Shown: positions 28,382 to 36,768, counted from the first letter of the stretch. The stretch is 64,000 nucleotides of DNA from Sulfurovum sp. (GCA_016744875.1 JADGDL010000001.1:62319-126318), one strand, 5' to 3'. The notes: a model not told the origin generated them from the sequence alone. Translations and numbers: made by a program.

Positions 28382-28479
28382 AAAAGCTAAACTCACTGTG
28401 AAGTGGGGACAGAAAGTTATGGGTCTCACGAAGATAGCCAAATTACCAATCGTATAATATTGATTATACTTTCTGTCCT
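28382..28479 (+). promoter_or_regulatory. GEMM-I-like (cyclic dinucleotide) riboswitch candidate
   Basis: By eye the sequence follows the GEMM-I layout: AGCTAAAC (28385-28392), a 5-bp arm, a GNRA tetraloop GTGA (28398-28401), the return arm, GGACAGAAAGTT (28407-28418), then ATGGGTCT, AGATAGCC and ATTACC as in known c-di-GMP-I aptamers. Lengths from AAAC to the end of GGAC....AAAG equal those of the Vibrio Vc2 aptamer. The G20-C21 context differs (AGC-U in place of GGGC), so ligand and affinity are uncertain. Downstream, GTATAAT-ATTG-ATTATAC (28452-28469) forms a hairpin and CTTTCTGTCC (28469-28478) is exactly complementary to GGACAGAAAG (28407-28416) of the aptamer. These are mutually exclusive folds, as in a switch. 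A PAS energy-taxis-type gene follows. Confidence 0.6.
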
Positions 28480-28530
28480 AATACAACTTTTAATACAATA
28501 TAATCATCACACTTGATGCATGGAGAACAT

Positions 28531-28983
28531 ATGGGACAAACAATTAAAAATATTAAAACCGGTAAAGAGATCACTAAGCCTGATCCTATAGACGAAGAAG
28601 TTCCATTTGATGGTGGTGTAATGATCACTGAGACAGATACAGCAGGAATCATCACCTATGCCAACCGTAAGTTCAGAAACCTCACGGGGTACACAAAAGA
28701 AGAACTTATAGGTTCCCCACACAATATCAATAGACATCCAGATATGCCAAAAGCTGCTTTTAAAGGTATGTGGGAAACTATCAAAGGTGGAAATTACTGG
28801 GAAGGTTTTGTTAAAAATATGACAAATGAGGGTAAATATTATCTTGTTGTTGTCTGGATAAAACCAAAGCTTGATGATAACGGTGAAATTGTAGGGTATA
28901 TCGCAGGAAGAAAAATTCCCGATCCTGATTCTATGCAGAGAGCTTTAGATTCCTATAAAGTGATGAAACATGATGAGTTCTAA
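28531..28983 (+). CDS. PAS-domain sensor, CetB/Aer-like
   Basis: 150 residues from the ATG at 28531, chosen because GGAGA lies five to nine bases upstream; a TTG at 28513 would add six residues. A single PAS domain: GVMITETDTAGIITYANRKF, NLTGYTKEELIGSPHNINRHPDMP and AAFKGMWETIKGGNYWEGFVKN, ending with YIAGRKIPDPD. The YANRKF and RHPDMP segments are typical of FAD-binding PAS domains of Aer and of the Campylobacter CetB energy-taxis protein, which is also a short PAS-only protein. It would signal redox state to a separate chemoreceptor. The upstream GEMM-like leader suggests control by a cyclic dinucleotide. Confidence 0.85.
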   Translation: MGQTIKNIKTGKEITKPDPIDEEVPFDGGVMITETDTAGIITYANRKFRNLTGYTKEELIGSPHNINRHPDMPKAAFKGMWETIKGGNYWEGFVKNMTNEGKYYLVVVWIKPKLDDNGEIVGYIAGRKIPDPDSMQRALDSYKVMKHDEF

Positions 28984-29016
28984 AATGGTTAACATACCAT
29001 TCTAGAACATTTTAAA

Positions 29017-29247
29017 CTATAGACTTTTTTGAGCCTCTTGCAATGCTGCGATTACTGCATCGATGTTTGCTTTAGGAATATGTACTTTCCAATCCGGCTC
29101 TTCTGCACCTGCTTGAAGAGAAATCCCAATACTTGCTACAGATTCACTCTTAGGGCCGTAAGGCTGTGCTACTGTTGAGATACTGATCTTTCCGTCTTTT
29201 GTACCACTTAATGTCATCTCATCTATTTTTGTTACTGTTCCGCTCAT
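29017..29247 (-). CDS. small conserved protein of unknown function
   Basis: 76 residues with good start context (AAAGGAAATATA before ATG). Alternating hydrophobic pattern (KIDEMTLSGTKDGKISISTVAQ, GISLQAGAEEPDWKVHIPKANIDAVIAALQEAQ) suggests a compact beta sheet with a C-terminal helix. No signal peptide and no cysteines. I do not recognise the family. It converges with the PAS gene and lies 52 bases upstream of the lpxD stop on the same strand (it is distal to lpxD by transcription). Confidence 0.65.
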   Translation of the reverse strand: MSGTVTKIDEMTLSGTKDGKISISTVAQPYGPKSESVASIGISLQAGAEEPDWKVHIPKANIDAVIAALQEAQKSL

Positions 29248-29299
29248 TATATTTCCTTTTATTTTTTTAATGAAAATTGATTATATCACAATTTATGTA

Positions 29300-30259
29300 C
29301 TATTTTTTACGTTTTAATAAACCTGCCATTTTTGCCTGCATACGTAGCCACATTTTATGGTCTATAGCTGGGAATCCTGCGTAAGTTTTTCCACCTTCAA
29401 GTGATTTAGTTACTCCACCTTTACCTGCTATGGTAGCGAATGCACCTACTTCTAAGTGTCCTGCCGTGGCACTCTGTCCACCCATTACAACATTTCTACC
29501 TAAAGTCGTAGAACCGGCAAGCCCTACTTGTGCAGCACATAGTGTATGTTCTCCTACATCACAGTTATGTGCGATCTGTATCAGGTTGTCAAGTTTTGTG
29601 CCTTTACGTATATACGTAGTACCAAATACTGCCCTGTCTATGCTACAGTTCGCCCCTATTTCAACATCATCTTCCACAATGGCATTACCATTCTGATAGA
29701 TCTTTACATGTTCTCCCAGTTTTGTATGAGCAAAACCGTACCCATCACACCCAATGACCGTACCTGCATGGACGATACATCGTTCACCTACTTTTGTACC
29801 ATGGTAAAGTGTTACATTCGGGTGCAGTAAGGTATCTGAACCGATAACTACATTGTCACCCACATAACATCCTGCCATAATGGTAACATTATCACCAAGT
29901 GTGACATTCACACCAAAACGTACGTGCTTATCTATATCACACTCTTTTCCCATTACGGGATCTGTACCTTTTGTCACTAATTTATGTGCAAAAAATTTCG
30001 ATGCAAGTGCCAGTTTTAGATAAGCTTCATCTGTAATAAGTGCTATAGTAGTTGAAGGTAAAAGATTTGCATGTTTTTCATCGATGAGTACTGCAGCGGC
30101 TTTTGTATCTTTAAGTTGTGAGGCATATTTACTATCTGTAAAAAATGAGAGTTGCGCCGAAGTTGCCTCACTCAAGGTATGTATACCATCTATATCAAGA
30201 TCGGGATCATTAAAGTCTACATTAATTTCTTTTGTAATTTGGGAGAGTTTGTAAGTCAT
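29300..30259 (-). CDS. lpxD: UDP-3-O-(3-hydroxyacyl)glucosamine N-acyltransferase
   Basis: 319 residues. The N-terminal uridine-binding domain (about 1-100) is followed by a left-handed beta helix with many hexapeptide repeats ([19 protein letters not shown] and onwards). The catalytic His lies in [17 protein letters not shown]. LpxD adds the N-linked hydroxyacyl chain in the third step of lipid A synthesis. Other lpx genes are absent nearby. The AAGGAG ribosome site lies just before the start. Confidence 0.95.
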   Translation of the reverse strand: MTYKLSQITKEINVDFNDPDLDIDGIHTLSEATSAQLSFFTDSKYASQLKDTKAAAVLIDEKHANLLPSTTIALITDEAYLKLALASKFFAHKLVTKGTDPVMGKECDIDKHVRFGVNVTLGDNVTIMAGCYVGDNVVIGSDTLLHPNVTLYHGTKVGERCIVHAGTVIGCDGYGFAHTKLGEHVKIYQNGNAIVEDDVEIGANCSIDRAVFGTTYIRKGTKLDNLIQIAHNCDVGEHTLCAAQVGLAGSTTLGRNVVMGGQSATAGHLEVGAFATIAGKGGVTKSLEGGKTYAGFPAIDHKMWLRMQAKMAGLLKRKK

Positions 30260-30312
30260 AAGGAGAGTCCTTTTTTATACAATAAGTGATCATTCTCATA
30301 TAGAGTGATATT

Positions 30313-30397
30313 GAGCGACTAGTCGCGTGAACACTCTACTGAAGAGAACTCAGCGTTAGCGTAGTGAAAATGAGTTTTGCTCATTTTCACGTAATGT
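30313..30397 (-). repeat. dispersed hairpin element, copy C (reverse orientation)
   Basis: Read on the minus strand: hairpin 1 GAAAATGAGC, A-rich loop, CTCATTTTC, the cleanest of the family; core ACTACGCTAACGCTGAG; hairpin 2 closed by TGAG/TTCA; terminal palindrome GCGACTAGTCGC (30315-30326). Flanks are imperfect direct repeats, CATATAGAGTGATATT at 30297-30312 and CATAGAGTTATCTT at 30399-30412; the latter contains the stop codon of ilvH. Confidence 0.75.
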
Positions 30398-30405
30398 TCA
30401 TAGAG

Positions 30406-30885
30406 TTATCTTTCGATAGCAACCACACCACCACGAACAACCTCACACGGATTGTAACGCTGTGCTGCTTCTATAAAATGTTTTACACGTTTTGGTTCAT
30501 CGGCCACCATTACGATGATCATCTCTTGACCTACATTGACTACACCACCATTATATGCAGCAGAAAGTACAGAGATATCTGCTAAACTCTCAGCGATTGG
30601 GAATTTTACCAAAACCATCTCTTTTTCTACCATCTCTTCATGCTCAATAACTTTGTAAACAGGAATGAGCTTATGAAGCTGCTTGGTGATCTGTTCCATC
30701 ACTTTTGCTGATCCATTAGTAGCTATCGTAATATGTGACATATCTGAGTCTGGTATAGGTGCAACGGTCAAAGACTCGATGTTGTACCCACGTCCAGCAA
30801 ATAATGCTGTTATACGTGCAAGTACAGAACTTTCATTGAGGACTATGACGGAAACAACACGTCTTTCGTTGATTGCATTTGTCAT
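30406..30885 (-). CDS. ilvH: acetolactate synthase small (regulatory) subunit
   Basis: 159 residues, an N-terminal ACT domain (RRVVSVIVLNESSVLARI, GRGYNIESLTVAP) that binds valine, and a C-terminal domain (LVKFPI, FVDVGQEM-like VVNVGQEMIIVMV, VVRGGVVAIER). It stimulates IlvB and confers feedback inhibition. The ATG overlaps the ilvB stop by one base (TAATG). Copy C of the hairpin element begins directly at its 3' end. Confidence 0.95.
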   Translation of the reverse strand: MTNAINERRVVSVIVLNESSVLARITALFAGRGYNIESLTVAPIPDSDMSHITIATNGSAKVMEQITKQLHKLIPVYKVIEHEEMVEKEMVLVKFPIAESLADISVLSAAYNGGVVNVGQEMIIVMVADEPKRVKHFIEAAQRYNPCEVVRGGVVAIER

Positions 30886-32591
30886 TATTTCGCCTCCCCT
30901 TGTGTTTTCTGTGGTAACATCATGTTAAAGAGTGCTCCACCTGACGGTACCATTGGAAGTACATCTTCAAAACGATTTACTGCAACATTCATAAAACAAA
31001 CTTTATCTTGTTCTATAGCATCTTTAATGGCTGCATCAAACTCCGCTTTAGTTGTAACATCATACCCGATACCACCACATGCTTCTGCCAGTGCTTTCCA
31101 ATTTGGCTGGAATGTCAGATCTGTCTCAGAATAACGCTTTTCATAGAAAAATGTTTGCCACTGTCTTACCATTCCTAAAAAATGGTTGTTCAGGATGAGA
31201 TTGATCACTGGTATCTTATACTCAGATGCCGTAACCAACTCTTGCATATTCATAAGTATGGAACCATCACCTGTTACATTAACAACTGTTTTTTCAGGAA
31301 AGGCTCTTTTTGCACCAAGTGCTGCAGGGAAACCAAAGCCCATCGTTCCCAGACCACCAGAATTGATCCATTGACGAGGTCTGTCAAACGGATAGTGTTG
31401 TGCTGCCCACATTTGGTGCTGACCAACATCTGAAGTGATAATAGCATCTTCACCTATAAGCTCACCAATACGTTCTATAGCCCATTGTGGTTTAATAACT
31501 TCATCAGAATCTACAAAAGACTGTGGATGAAGTTCATCATAACGCTTCAGTATGCCTCTCCATGCTTCGTATCTATCGGGATCTACATCATTTAGTTGTT
31601 CTAACATTTTCGTCACAACTTCAGTGATATCACCAACAATAGGAAAATCAACATTTACTAATTTACCTATGTTCGATGCGTCTATATCTACATGTATGAT
31701 ATCTGCATATTTTGCAAATTCTGAAAGTTTACCTGTTACTCTGTCATCAAATCTTGCACCAAGTGATATCACAAGATCCGTCTCAGACATCGCCATATTG
31801 GATGAGTAATTACCATGCATACCTAGCATACCAAGAAGTAAAGGGTTTTTCGCACCCAATACACCTCTTGCCATGAGTGTTTCAACCGCTGGTATCTGCG
31901 TCTTTTTTGCCAATTCTCTTACAAGTTCATAGGCATTTGAAAGTACAACACCGCCGCCGATATACAGTAATGGCTTCTTTGCAGACTTTATCGCTTCAAC
32001 TGCTTTGTCTATCTGTCTGTTATTACCTTTATAGGTTGGTTTATAGGTTGGTATATTGACAGAGTCAGGATAAATAAATTCACCAATGTCCACAGTGATG
32101 TCTTTAGGAATATCGATAAGGACCGGTCCCGGTCTTCCTGAACGTGCGATATAAAATGCTTCTTTAAGTAAACGAGGAAGCTCTTCCAATGAACGGACCA
32201 GAAAGTTATGTTTCGTACACGGACGTGAGATACCCACTGCGTCTATCTCCTGAAATCCATCAGTACCAATAAGTTGTGATGGTACCTGCCCCGATATGAC
32301 AACCAAAGGAATGGAGTCCATATATGCTGTAGCCAATCCTGTCACTGCATTAGTAAACCCAGGTCCGGAAGTAACCATAGCTACCCCTACTTCACCTGTT
32401 GCTCTTGCATATCCATCAGCTGCATGTACAGAAGCCTGTTCGTGACGGTTCAAGATATGCTCGAACCCCTCTTGCTTGTAAATTTCATCATAAACGTGCA
32501 TGATAGCCCCACCAGGGTAACCGAATACGGTTTTAACACCCTCAGCGATGATCGCTTCACACACCATTTGTGCACCAGACATTTGTCCCAT
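30885..32591 (-). CDS. ilvB: acetolactate synthase large (catalytic) subunit
   Basis: 568 residues from the ATG at 32591, preferred over an ATG four codons upstream because GGAG lies six bases before it. ThDP-dependent enzyme making acetolactate or acetohydroxybutyrate, the first common step for Val, Leu and Ile. Landmarks: FGYPGGAIMHVYD, the catalytic Glu in NRHEQASVHAADGYARATG, VTSGPGFTNAVTGLATAY, the FAD region LGMHGNYSSN, and GDGSILMNMQEL with EYKIPVINLILNN for ThDP-Mg. It forms an operon with ilvH. Confidence 0.97.
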   Translation of the reverse strand: MGQMSGAQMVCEAIIAEGVKTVFGYPGGAIMHVYDEIYKQEGFEHILNRHEQASVHAADGYARATGEVGVAMVTSGPGFTNAVTGLATAYMDSIPLVVISGQVPSQLIGTDGFQEIDAVGISRPCTKHNFLVRSLEELPRLLKEAFYIARSGRPGPVLIDIPKDITVDIGEFIYPDSVNIPTYKPTYKGNNRQIDKAVEAIKSAKKPLLYIGGGVVLSNAYELVRELAKKTQIPAVETLMARGVLGAKNPLLLGMLGMHGNYSSNMAMSETDLVISLGARFDDRVTGKLSEFAKYADIIHVDIDASNIGKLVNVDFPIVGDITEVVTKMLEQLNDVDPDRYEAWRGILKRYDELHPQSFVDSDEVIKPQWAIERIGELIGEDAIITSDVGQHQMWAAQHYPFDRPRQWINSGGLGTMGFGFPAALGAKRAFPEKTVVNVTGDGSILMNMQELVTASEYKIPVINLILNNHFLGMVRQWQTFFYEKRYSETDLTFQPNWKALAEACGGIGYDVTTKAEFDAAIKDAIEQDKVCFMNVAVNRFEDVLPMVPSGGALFNMMLPQKTQGEAK

Positions 32592-32644
32592 TACACACTC
32601 CATTAAAATATTTTTTTTGATTATAGCTAAAAAAGATTATAAGA

Positions 32645-33547
32645 CTATAAATTATGGCACATTTCAAGTGCCACACCCTCACGAAGCCCATCATCCACAA
32701 CTACGCATGTATTAAACTCCAACAGAGTATAGAGTTGTTTATAAATGAGAATACCTGCTGCTATAAGATCGGAGCGTCCTGTACCTACTGCAATTTCACG
32801 TTCTTCAAAAGCTAAAGAAAGAAGCTTTTTGAGATAAAAATCCAGTTCATCTTTTTGTAACGATGTACCGTTTATCTTAGCAGCATCATACGTTTCATAG
32901 TTAAACCCAAGCTTCATAGCTGCTACTGTAGTAGGTGTACCTGCCGTGGCTACAAAAGAACTGGGTTTTCCTTTAGTGTCATAAACTTCTGCACAGAACA
33001 TTTCCATATCAACCATCTCTTTAGGGAGAGCCTTTTGGATATTGTTCAAATCTTCATAGCTCTGTGCGATAGTCACGATACCTACAGGGAAACTTTTAGA
33101 AATAGTTTCAGAACCATAATGAAATATAAGTTCAGTAGAACCTCCACCTATATCTACGAGCACAAAGGACTCTGAGGCATATTGAAGTTTAGTCAGTCTA
33201 TTTTTGACTGCAAGCAATGTTAATCTTGCTTCTTCATCTCCTAAAATAATATCAAATACTACACCTGTCTCTTTTTTAATACGTGCCAATACTTCATCAG
33301 AATTGGAAGCCCGTCTTACGGCCTCTGTTGTCACTGCTTTTACAAGGTGAGAAGAAAAGTCAACCTTACTTTTCATTTCTTTGATCGCAGTTATCACTCT
33401 TTTGATGGCATTATCATTGATCAAACCAGATTGGGCTAAACCGTCTGCTGTTTTGACTACTTTTTCATAAGCAGATATTTGTTTGGAAGTATTACAATCA
33501 TACTCCAATACACGTAAAGAATTGGAACCTAGATCTATGGCTATCAT
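32645..33547 (-). CDS. Ppx/GppA-family phosphatase
   Basis: 300 residues, ASKHA fold. MIAIDLGSNSLRVLEYD (phosphate 1), FVLVDIGGGSTELIF (phosphate 2, near residue 143) and ATAGTPTTVAAMKLG are present. Members hydrolyse polyphosphate and/or pppGpp. It is the short form lacking the C-terminal HD-like domain, as usual in Campylobacterota, so Ppx and GppA roles cannot be separated. Its ATG overlaps the ilvA stop (TAATG). With ppk2 in the same window it completes a potential polyphosphate cycle. Confidence 0.88.
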   Translation of the reverse strand: MIAIDLGSNSLRVLEYDCNTSKQISAYEKVVKTADGLAQSGLINDNAIKRVITAIKEMKSKVDFSSHLVKAVTTEAVRRASNSDEVLARIKKETGVVFDIILGDEEARLTLLAVKNRLTKLQYASESFVLVDIGGGSTELIFHYGSETISKSFPVGIVTIAQSYEDLNNIQKALPKEMVDMEMFCAEVYDTKGKPSSFVATAGTPTTVAAMKLGFNYETYDAAKINGTSLQKDELDFYLKKLLSLAFEEREIAVGTGRSDLIAAGILIYKQLYTLLEFNTCVVVDDGLREGVALEMCHNL

Positions 33548-34773
33548 TAATGTTCTTCTTTAAAAGAAAAGCCACCCTTTTTTAACTCGATACGTATCTG
33601 TTCCTGATGTTCCACACCTTTTGTCTCCAATGATACAGATACATGGGCATCACCAAACTCAAGGTCTGTAGACGTTCTGTCATACCCTATCTGTACAATG
33701 TTCGCACTGATATCTGTAAGGATCTGAGTAAATGACTGGAGTGAACCCGGTTTATCTATAAGGGTAACAAGCAGTTTCATTTTACGTGCTGATTTCATAA
33801 GTCCCTTCTCTATAATGAGAGAAAGCATTGTGACGTCTATGTTACCACCACTTAGAACAACCCCTATTTTAGAATCTTTAGGAAGGTCTATCTTTCCGTG
33901 TAAGAGTGCTGCGACACCTACTGCTCCTGCACCTTCTACAAGTACTTTTTGTTTTTCAAGTAAAAAGAGAATGGCTGAGGCGATCTCATCTTCACATACA
34001 GATTCAAACACATCTACATGTTTCAATATGTGTTCCAACGTAATGGAAGAGGTGTCACGTACTGCTATACCATCTGCTATCGTTCTTACTGATGTAGTAT
34101 CTATGGCTGTTTTTGCATCAAATGATTTTTTCATTGCAGGTGCCCCTGCTGCAGAAACGGCGATAACTTTAGTATCTGGATACATTTCTTTACTAGCGAC
34201 TGCCATACCGGAGATAAGTCCACCTCCACCTACTGGTACAACAATAGCATCTAGATCTGTATGATCTTCAAACATTTCCAGTGCCACAGTTCCCTGTCCT
34301 GCCATCACTTCATCATCTTCAAAAGGGTGTACAAAAGTATAACTATTTTTTTTACCAAAGGTTACTGCATACGCATATGCTTCGTCATAGTTGCTTCCAT
34401 GGAGTATAACGTTGGCTCCAAACTCTTTTACACCAAGTACTTTTGTAAGTGGTGTTGACTCTGGCATAATAATAGTTGCTTCAATGTTAAAATGTTTTGC
34501 AGTAAAAGCGACACCTTGCGCATGGTTACCAGCAGATGCAGCAACTACACCACCCAGTTCATTTTCAGATGCCTTTGCATCTTCTATAAGTGTTGCTATT
34601 TTATTGAAAGCACCTCTCAGTTTAAATGCTCCTGTACGCTGAAGATTTTCCTTTTTCAAGTAAACTTCATAGCCACTCAACTGACTTAAAATAGGGGCAA
34701 AAGTAAAAGGGGTACGATGTGCAACACTTGATACTCTATCATAAGCTTTTTGTATGTTGTTTAAGTCTAACAT
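33547..34773 (-). CDS. ilvA: threonine ammonia-lyase (threonine dehydratase)
   Basis: 408 residues from the ATG at 34773, which has AGGAAAGATA before it; the open frame extends 20 codons further without a ribosome site. PLP lysine in TGAFKLRGAFNK, SAGNHAQGVAFTA substrate loop, and PVGGGGLISGMA phosphate loop. A single C-terminal ACT domain (KLLVTLIDKPGSLQSF to the end) makes it the short form. It converts threonine to 2-oxobutanoate for isoleucine synthesis; ilvBH lie just downstream. Coupled to the Ppx/GppA gene. Confidence 0.93.
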   Translation of the reverse strand: MLDLNNIQKAYDRVSSVAHRTPFTFAPILSQLSGYEVYLKKENLQRTGAFKLRGAFNKIATLIEDAKASENELGGVVAASAGNHAQGVAFTAKHFNIEATIIMPESTPLTKVLGVKEFGANVILHGSNYDEAYAYAVTFGKKNSYTFVHPFEDDEVMAGQGTVALEMFEDHTDLDAIVVPVGGGGLISGMAVASKEMYPDTKVIAVSAAGAPAMKKSFDAKTAIDTTSVRTIADGIAVRDTSSITLEHILKHVDVFESVCEDEIASAILFLLEKQKVLVEGAGAVGVAALLHGKIDLPKDSKIGVVLSGGNIDVTMLSLIIEKGLMKSARKMKLLVTLIDKPGSLQSFTQILTDISANIVQIGYDRTSTDLEFGDAHVSVSLETKGVEHQEQIRIELKKGGFSFKEEH

Positions 34774-34814
34774 TATCTTTCCTAGGTAATAATTGGGGCA
34801 ATTATAACATACGA

Positions 34815-35076
34815 GCACATCTAATAAGCCCATATACGCATAATGGGTTTTGTAAATGTAAGATTTTGCAAGATACTTTCAAATCCTAGCCATAGCTAAG
34901 ATGAAGTAAGTATCTTGTGAAAGATTGCGTTTACAACCCTCACCCTTTGGGCATCACTAGCTTTTGTCTATACGTTGTTACTCTTTTTCGACTTAGCTAT
35001 GGCTAGGACTTCAACAGAGTGCCTAGCCTAGACAAAAGCTAATGATGTTATGAGTATATGGGCTTATTAGATGTGC
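34815..35076. repeat. 262-nt element of interlocked inverted repeats
   Basis: Ends are a perfect 23-nt inverted repeat (34815-34837 with 35054-35076). Inside are three more pairs: P2, 34851-34878 with 34908-34935 (26 of 28 positions pair if G-U is allowed); P3, 34952-34970 with 35029-35047 (18 of 19); and K, 34885-34900 with 34992-35007 (16 of 16). K's halves are the loop of P2 and the loop of P3, so K crosses the other helices, as in a kissing-loop or pseudoknot. It fills the gap between the divergent ilvA and CoA-binding genes. No ORF of significance is inside. It does not belong to the 90-nt element family, although a short stretch (ACTTCAACAGAGTG) resembles it. Confidence 0.8.
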
Positions 35077-35095
35077 CCTAAAAAGGATAGATAAG

Positions 35096-35527
35096 ATGGA
35101 ATGTGAATTACCAAGAGTGAATTCTAACTCGGAAGAGATGAAAAAATATTTTGAAGAGGCTAAGACCATTGCGGTTGTAGGTGTATCTCCAGACAACACA
35201 AAAGCAAGCAATCATGTAGCTGAATATCTAAGAGATGTAGGGTATAAAATGATTCCGATCTATCCTAAATATGATGAGATATTAGGTCAAAAGGTCTATA
35301 GAAGTCTGGCTGAAATAGATGAACCTGTAGACATGGTAGTCGTTTTTAGAAAACCTGCTGCACTAGATGCCATAGCAGATGCTGTCATTGCGCGTGGTGA
35401 TGTCAAAACGTACTGGACACAACTTGAACTGATCAATAATGATGCTGCCCAACGTGTAAAAGATGCAGGTATCAATGTTGTGCAGAACTACTGTGCAATG
35501 ATAGAACATAGAATGCTATTTAATTAA
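35096..35527 (+). CDS. CoA-binding domain protein (YccU-like)
   Basis: 143 residues. A Rossmann-type CoA-binding domain: TIAVVGVSPDNTKASNHVAEYL (about 24-45), YKMIPIYPKYDEILGQKVYRSL, and VDMVVVFRKPAAL; the end has VVQNYCAMIEHR. The family resembles the CoA-binding half of succinyl-CoA synthetase alpha but lacks catalytic parts, and its function is unknown. AAAAGGATAG precedes the ATG. The 262-nt structured element lies immediately upstream and element copy D starts right after the stop. Confidence 0.88.
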   Translation: MECELPRVNSNSEEMKKYFEEAKTIAVVGVSPDNTKASNHVAEYLRDVGYKMIPIYPKYDEILGQKVYRSLAEIDEPVDMVVVFRKPAALDAIADAVIARGDVKTYWTQLELINNDAAQRVKDAGINVVQNYCAMIEHRMLFN

Positions 35528-35533
35528 TAGGAC

Positions 35534-35626
35534 GTATGTTAAGCAAAGCTCTCCATACTACGCTGTCGCTATGACAACTTCAGCAGTTGGCTCATACGAC
35601 TAGTCGTCTTTTAAATTCAAGCATAT
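35534..35626 (+). repeat. dispersed hairpin element, copy D
   Basis: Hairpin 1 TTAAGC, loop AAA, GCTCT (weaker than in other copies); core ACTACGCTGTCGCTATGA; hairpin 2 closed by ATGA/TCAT; terminal palindrome ACGACTAGTCGT at 35596-35607. Flanking direct repeats are ATTAATAGGAC (35523-35533) and ATTAATGAGGAC (35627-35638), differing by one inserted G. The right repeat reaches the trmA stop codon. Confidence 0.75.
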
Positions 35627-35637
35627 ATTAATGAGGA

Positions 35638-36768
35638 CTATTTTTTACGGAGAAATACACCTGATTCTACATGTGATGTATGAGGAAACTGATCATACAT
35701 TGCTGCTTCTTTGACAGTATGTGTCTGACAGAGTGTTTTTAGATCTCTTGCCAATGTTTCAGGGTTACAGGAAATATAGATGATATTCTCTATATTTGAA
35801 ATAAGGTCTATCGTACCTTCATCTAGCCCTGCACGAGGCGGGTCAACAAGTACTGTAGAAAAATCATAAGATTTTAGATCTATATCTCTTAAACGAGAAA
35901 ACTCTCTTCCCCCATTCAATGCTTCTGTCATCTCTTCTGAGGCTAATCTTGCGAAGGTGATGTTATTCACAGCGTTCAGTTCACAATTTTCAAGTGCTGC
36001 ATGAATAGAACGTTTACTTATCTCTGTAGCCAATACTTTATCAAAATAATGAGAAAGAGGAAGTGTAAAATTTCCTAATCCACAGTAAGACTCTAGAAAG
36101 TCACCATAGCCTATGGTTTTGGCTTGCTTAATAGCCCACTCTATCATTTTCACATTTACCACAGGGTTTGGCTGTGTAAAGCCACTTTCATACTCTACAT
36201 AGGTAAAGGTTTTTCCATCAATAAGCAGTTTTTCTGTCACGAATTCATCAGAAAGTATCACTTTTTGTTTACGGCTTCTACCCATGATCTTACAGTTTAG
36301 TTCACTTTCCAGAAGTTTTGCTTCCACAGACCATGTATCATCCAATTTTCTATGATATAACATCGTAATAAGACATTCATCTGTAGTGGTTGCCAAAAAC
36401 TCTACAGCAAATAAACGTTTCTTTAATACTTCAGTAGAAGCATTGATCTTTTCCAACAGTTTCCACATACGTTTTTCTATGGGTTCAATAACTTTAGGAC
36501 ATTCACTGATATTGATAGCACCTTTTTCACGGATACCGCCAACTGGCAGTTTACTCATAGCATAATCACATCTGTCACCCTCATGCCATATACGAAACTC
36601 TGATCTTGCTCTGTAATGTGATGATGGAGAATCAAACACTTCCAGTTTGTCAGTATAAAAGGGTGCTAACAGTGCCGATACATGAATTTCTTTCTGTTTT
36701 AGTTGTTCTTCATAAGAAGTATCAAAAAGCCCACATGAGCCACAACTCCCAAAATGTTTACAGTTCAA
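35638..36768 (-). CDS. trmA: tRNA (uracil-5-)-methyltransferase
   Basis: 376 residues, RumA/TrmA family. The N-terminal FGSCGSCGLFDTSYEEQL and the motif NPVVNVKMIEWA, then the SAM-binding ESYCGLGNFTLPLS, VLVDPPRAGLDEGT and the nucleophile region YISCNPETLARDL are seen. TrmA makes m5U54 in the T loop of tRNAs. Length and the N-terminus match TrmA rather than RlmC/RlmD, which carry a TRAM domain or iron-sulfur ligands. It stands alone, divergent from glmU. Confidence 0.93.
   Translation of the reverse strand: MNCKHFGSCGSCGLFDTSYEEQLKQKEIHVSALLAPFYTDKLEVFDSPSSHYRARSEFRIWHEGDRCDYAMSKLPVGGIREKGAINISECPKVIEPIEKRMWKLLEKINASTEVLKKRLFAVEFLATTTDECLITMLYHRKLDDTWSVEAKLLESELNCKIMGRSRKQKVILSDEFVTEKLLIDGKTFTYVEYESGFTQPNPVVNVKMIEWAIKQAKTIGYGDFLESYCGLGNFTLPLSHYFDKVLATEISKRSIHAALENCELNAVNNITFARLASEEMTEALNGGREFSRLRDIDLKSYDFSTVLVDPPRAGLDEGTIDLISNIENIIYISCNPETLARDLKTLCQTHTVKEAAMYDQFPHTSHVESGVFLRKK

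Noticed and set aside
28405..28480. GGGGACAGAAAG...CTTTCTGTCC read as a REP/RAYT-type palindrome rather than a riboswitch
   Set aside because: Similar GGGGACAGA heads do occur in REP elements, but no second copy is in this window and the surrounding bases match GEMM in order and length. Kept as the main alternative, to be settled by a genome search.
30886..32650. Leader-peptide attenuator for ilvB
   Set aside because: The region upstream of ilvB is only about 50 bases to the next gene and has no Leu/Val/Ile-rich small frame or competing hairpins.
35023..35211. Minus-strand 62-codon frame across the structured element
   Set aside because: It runs through the inverted repeats into the antisense of the CoA-binding gene and has no start context.
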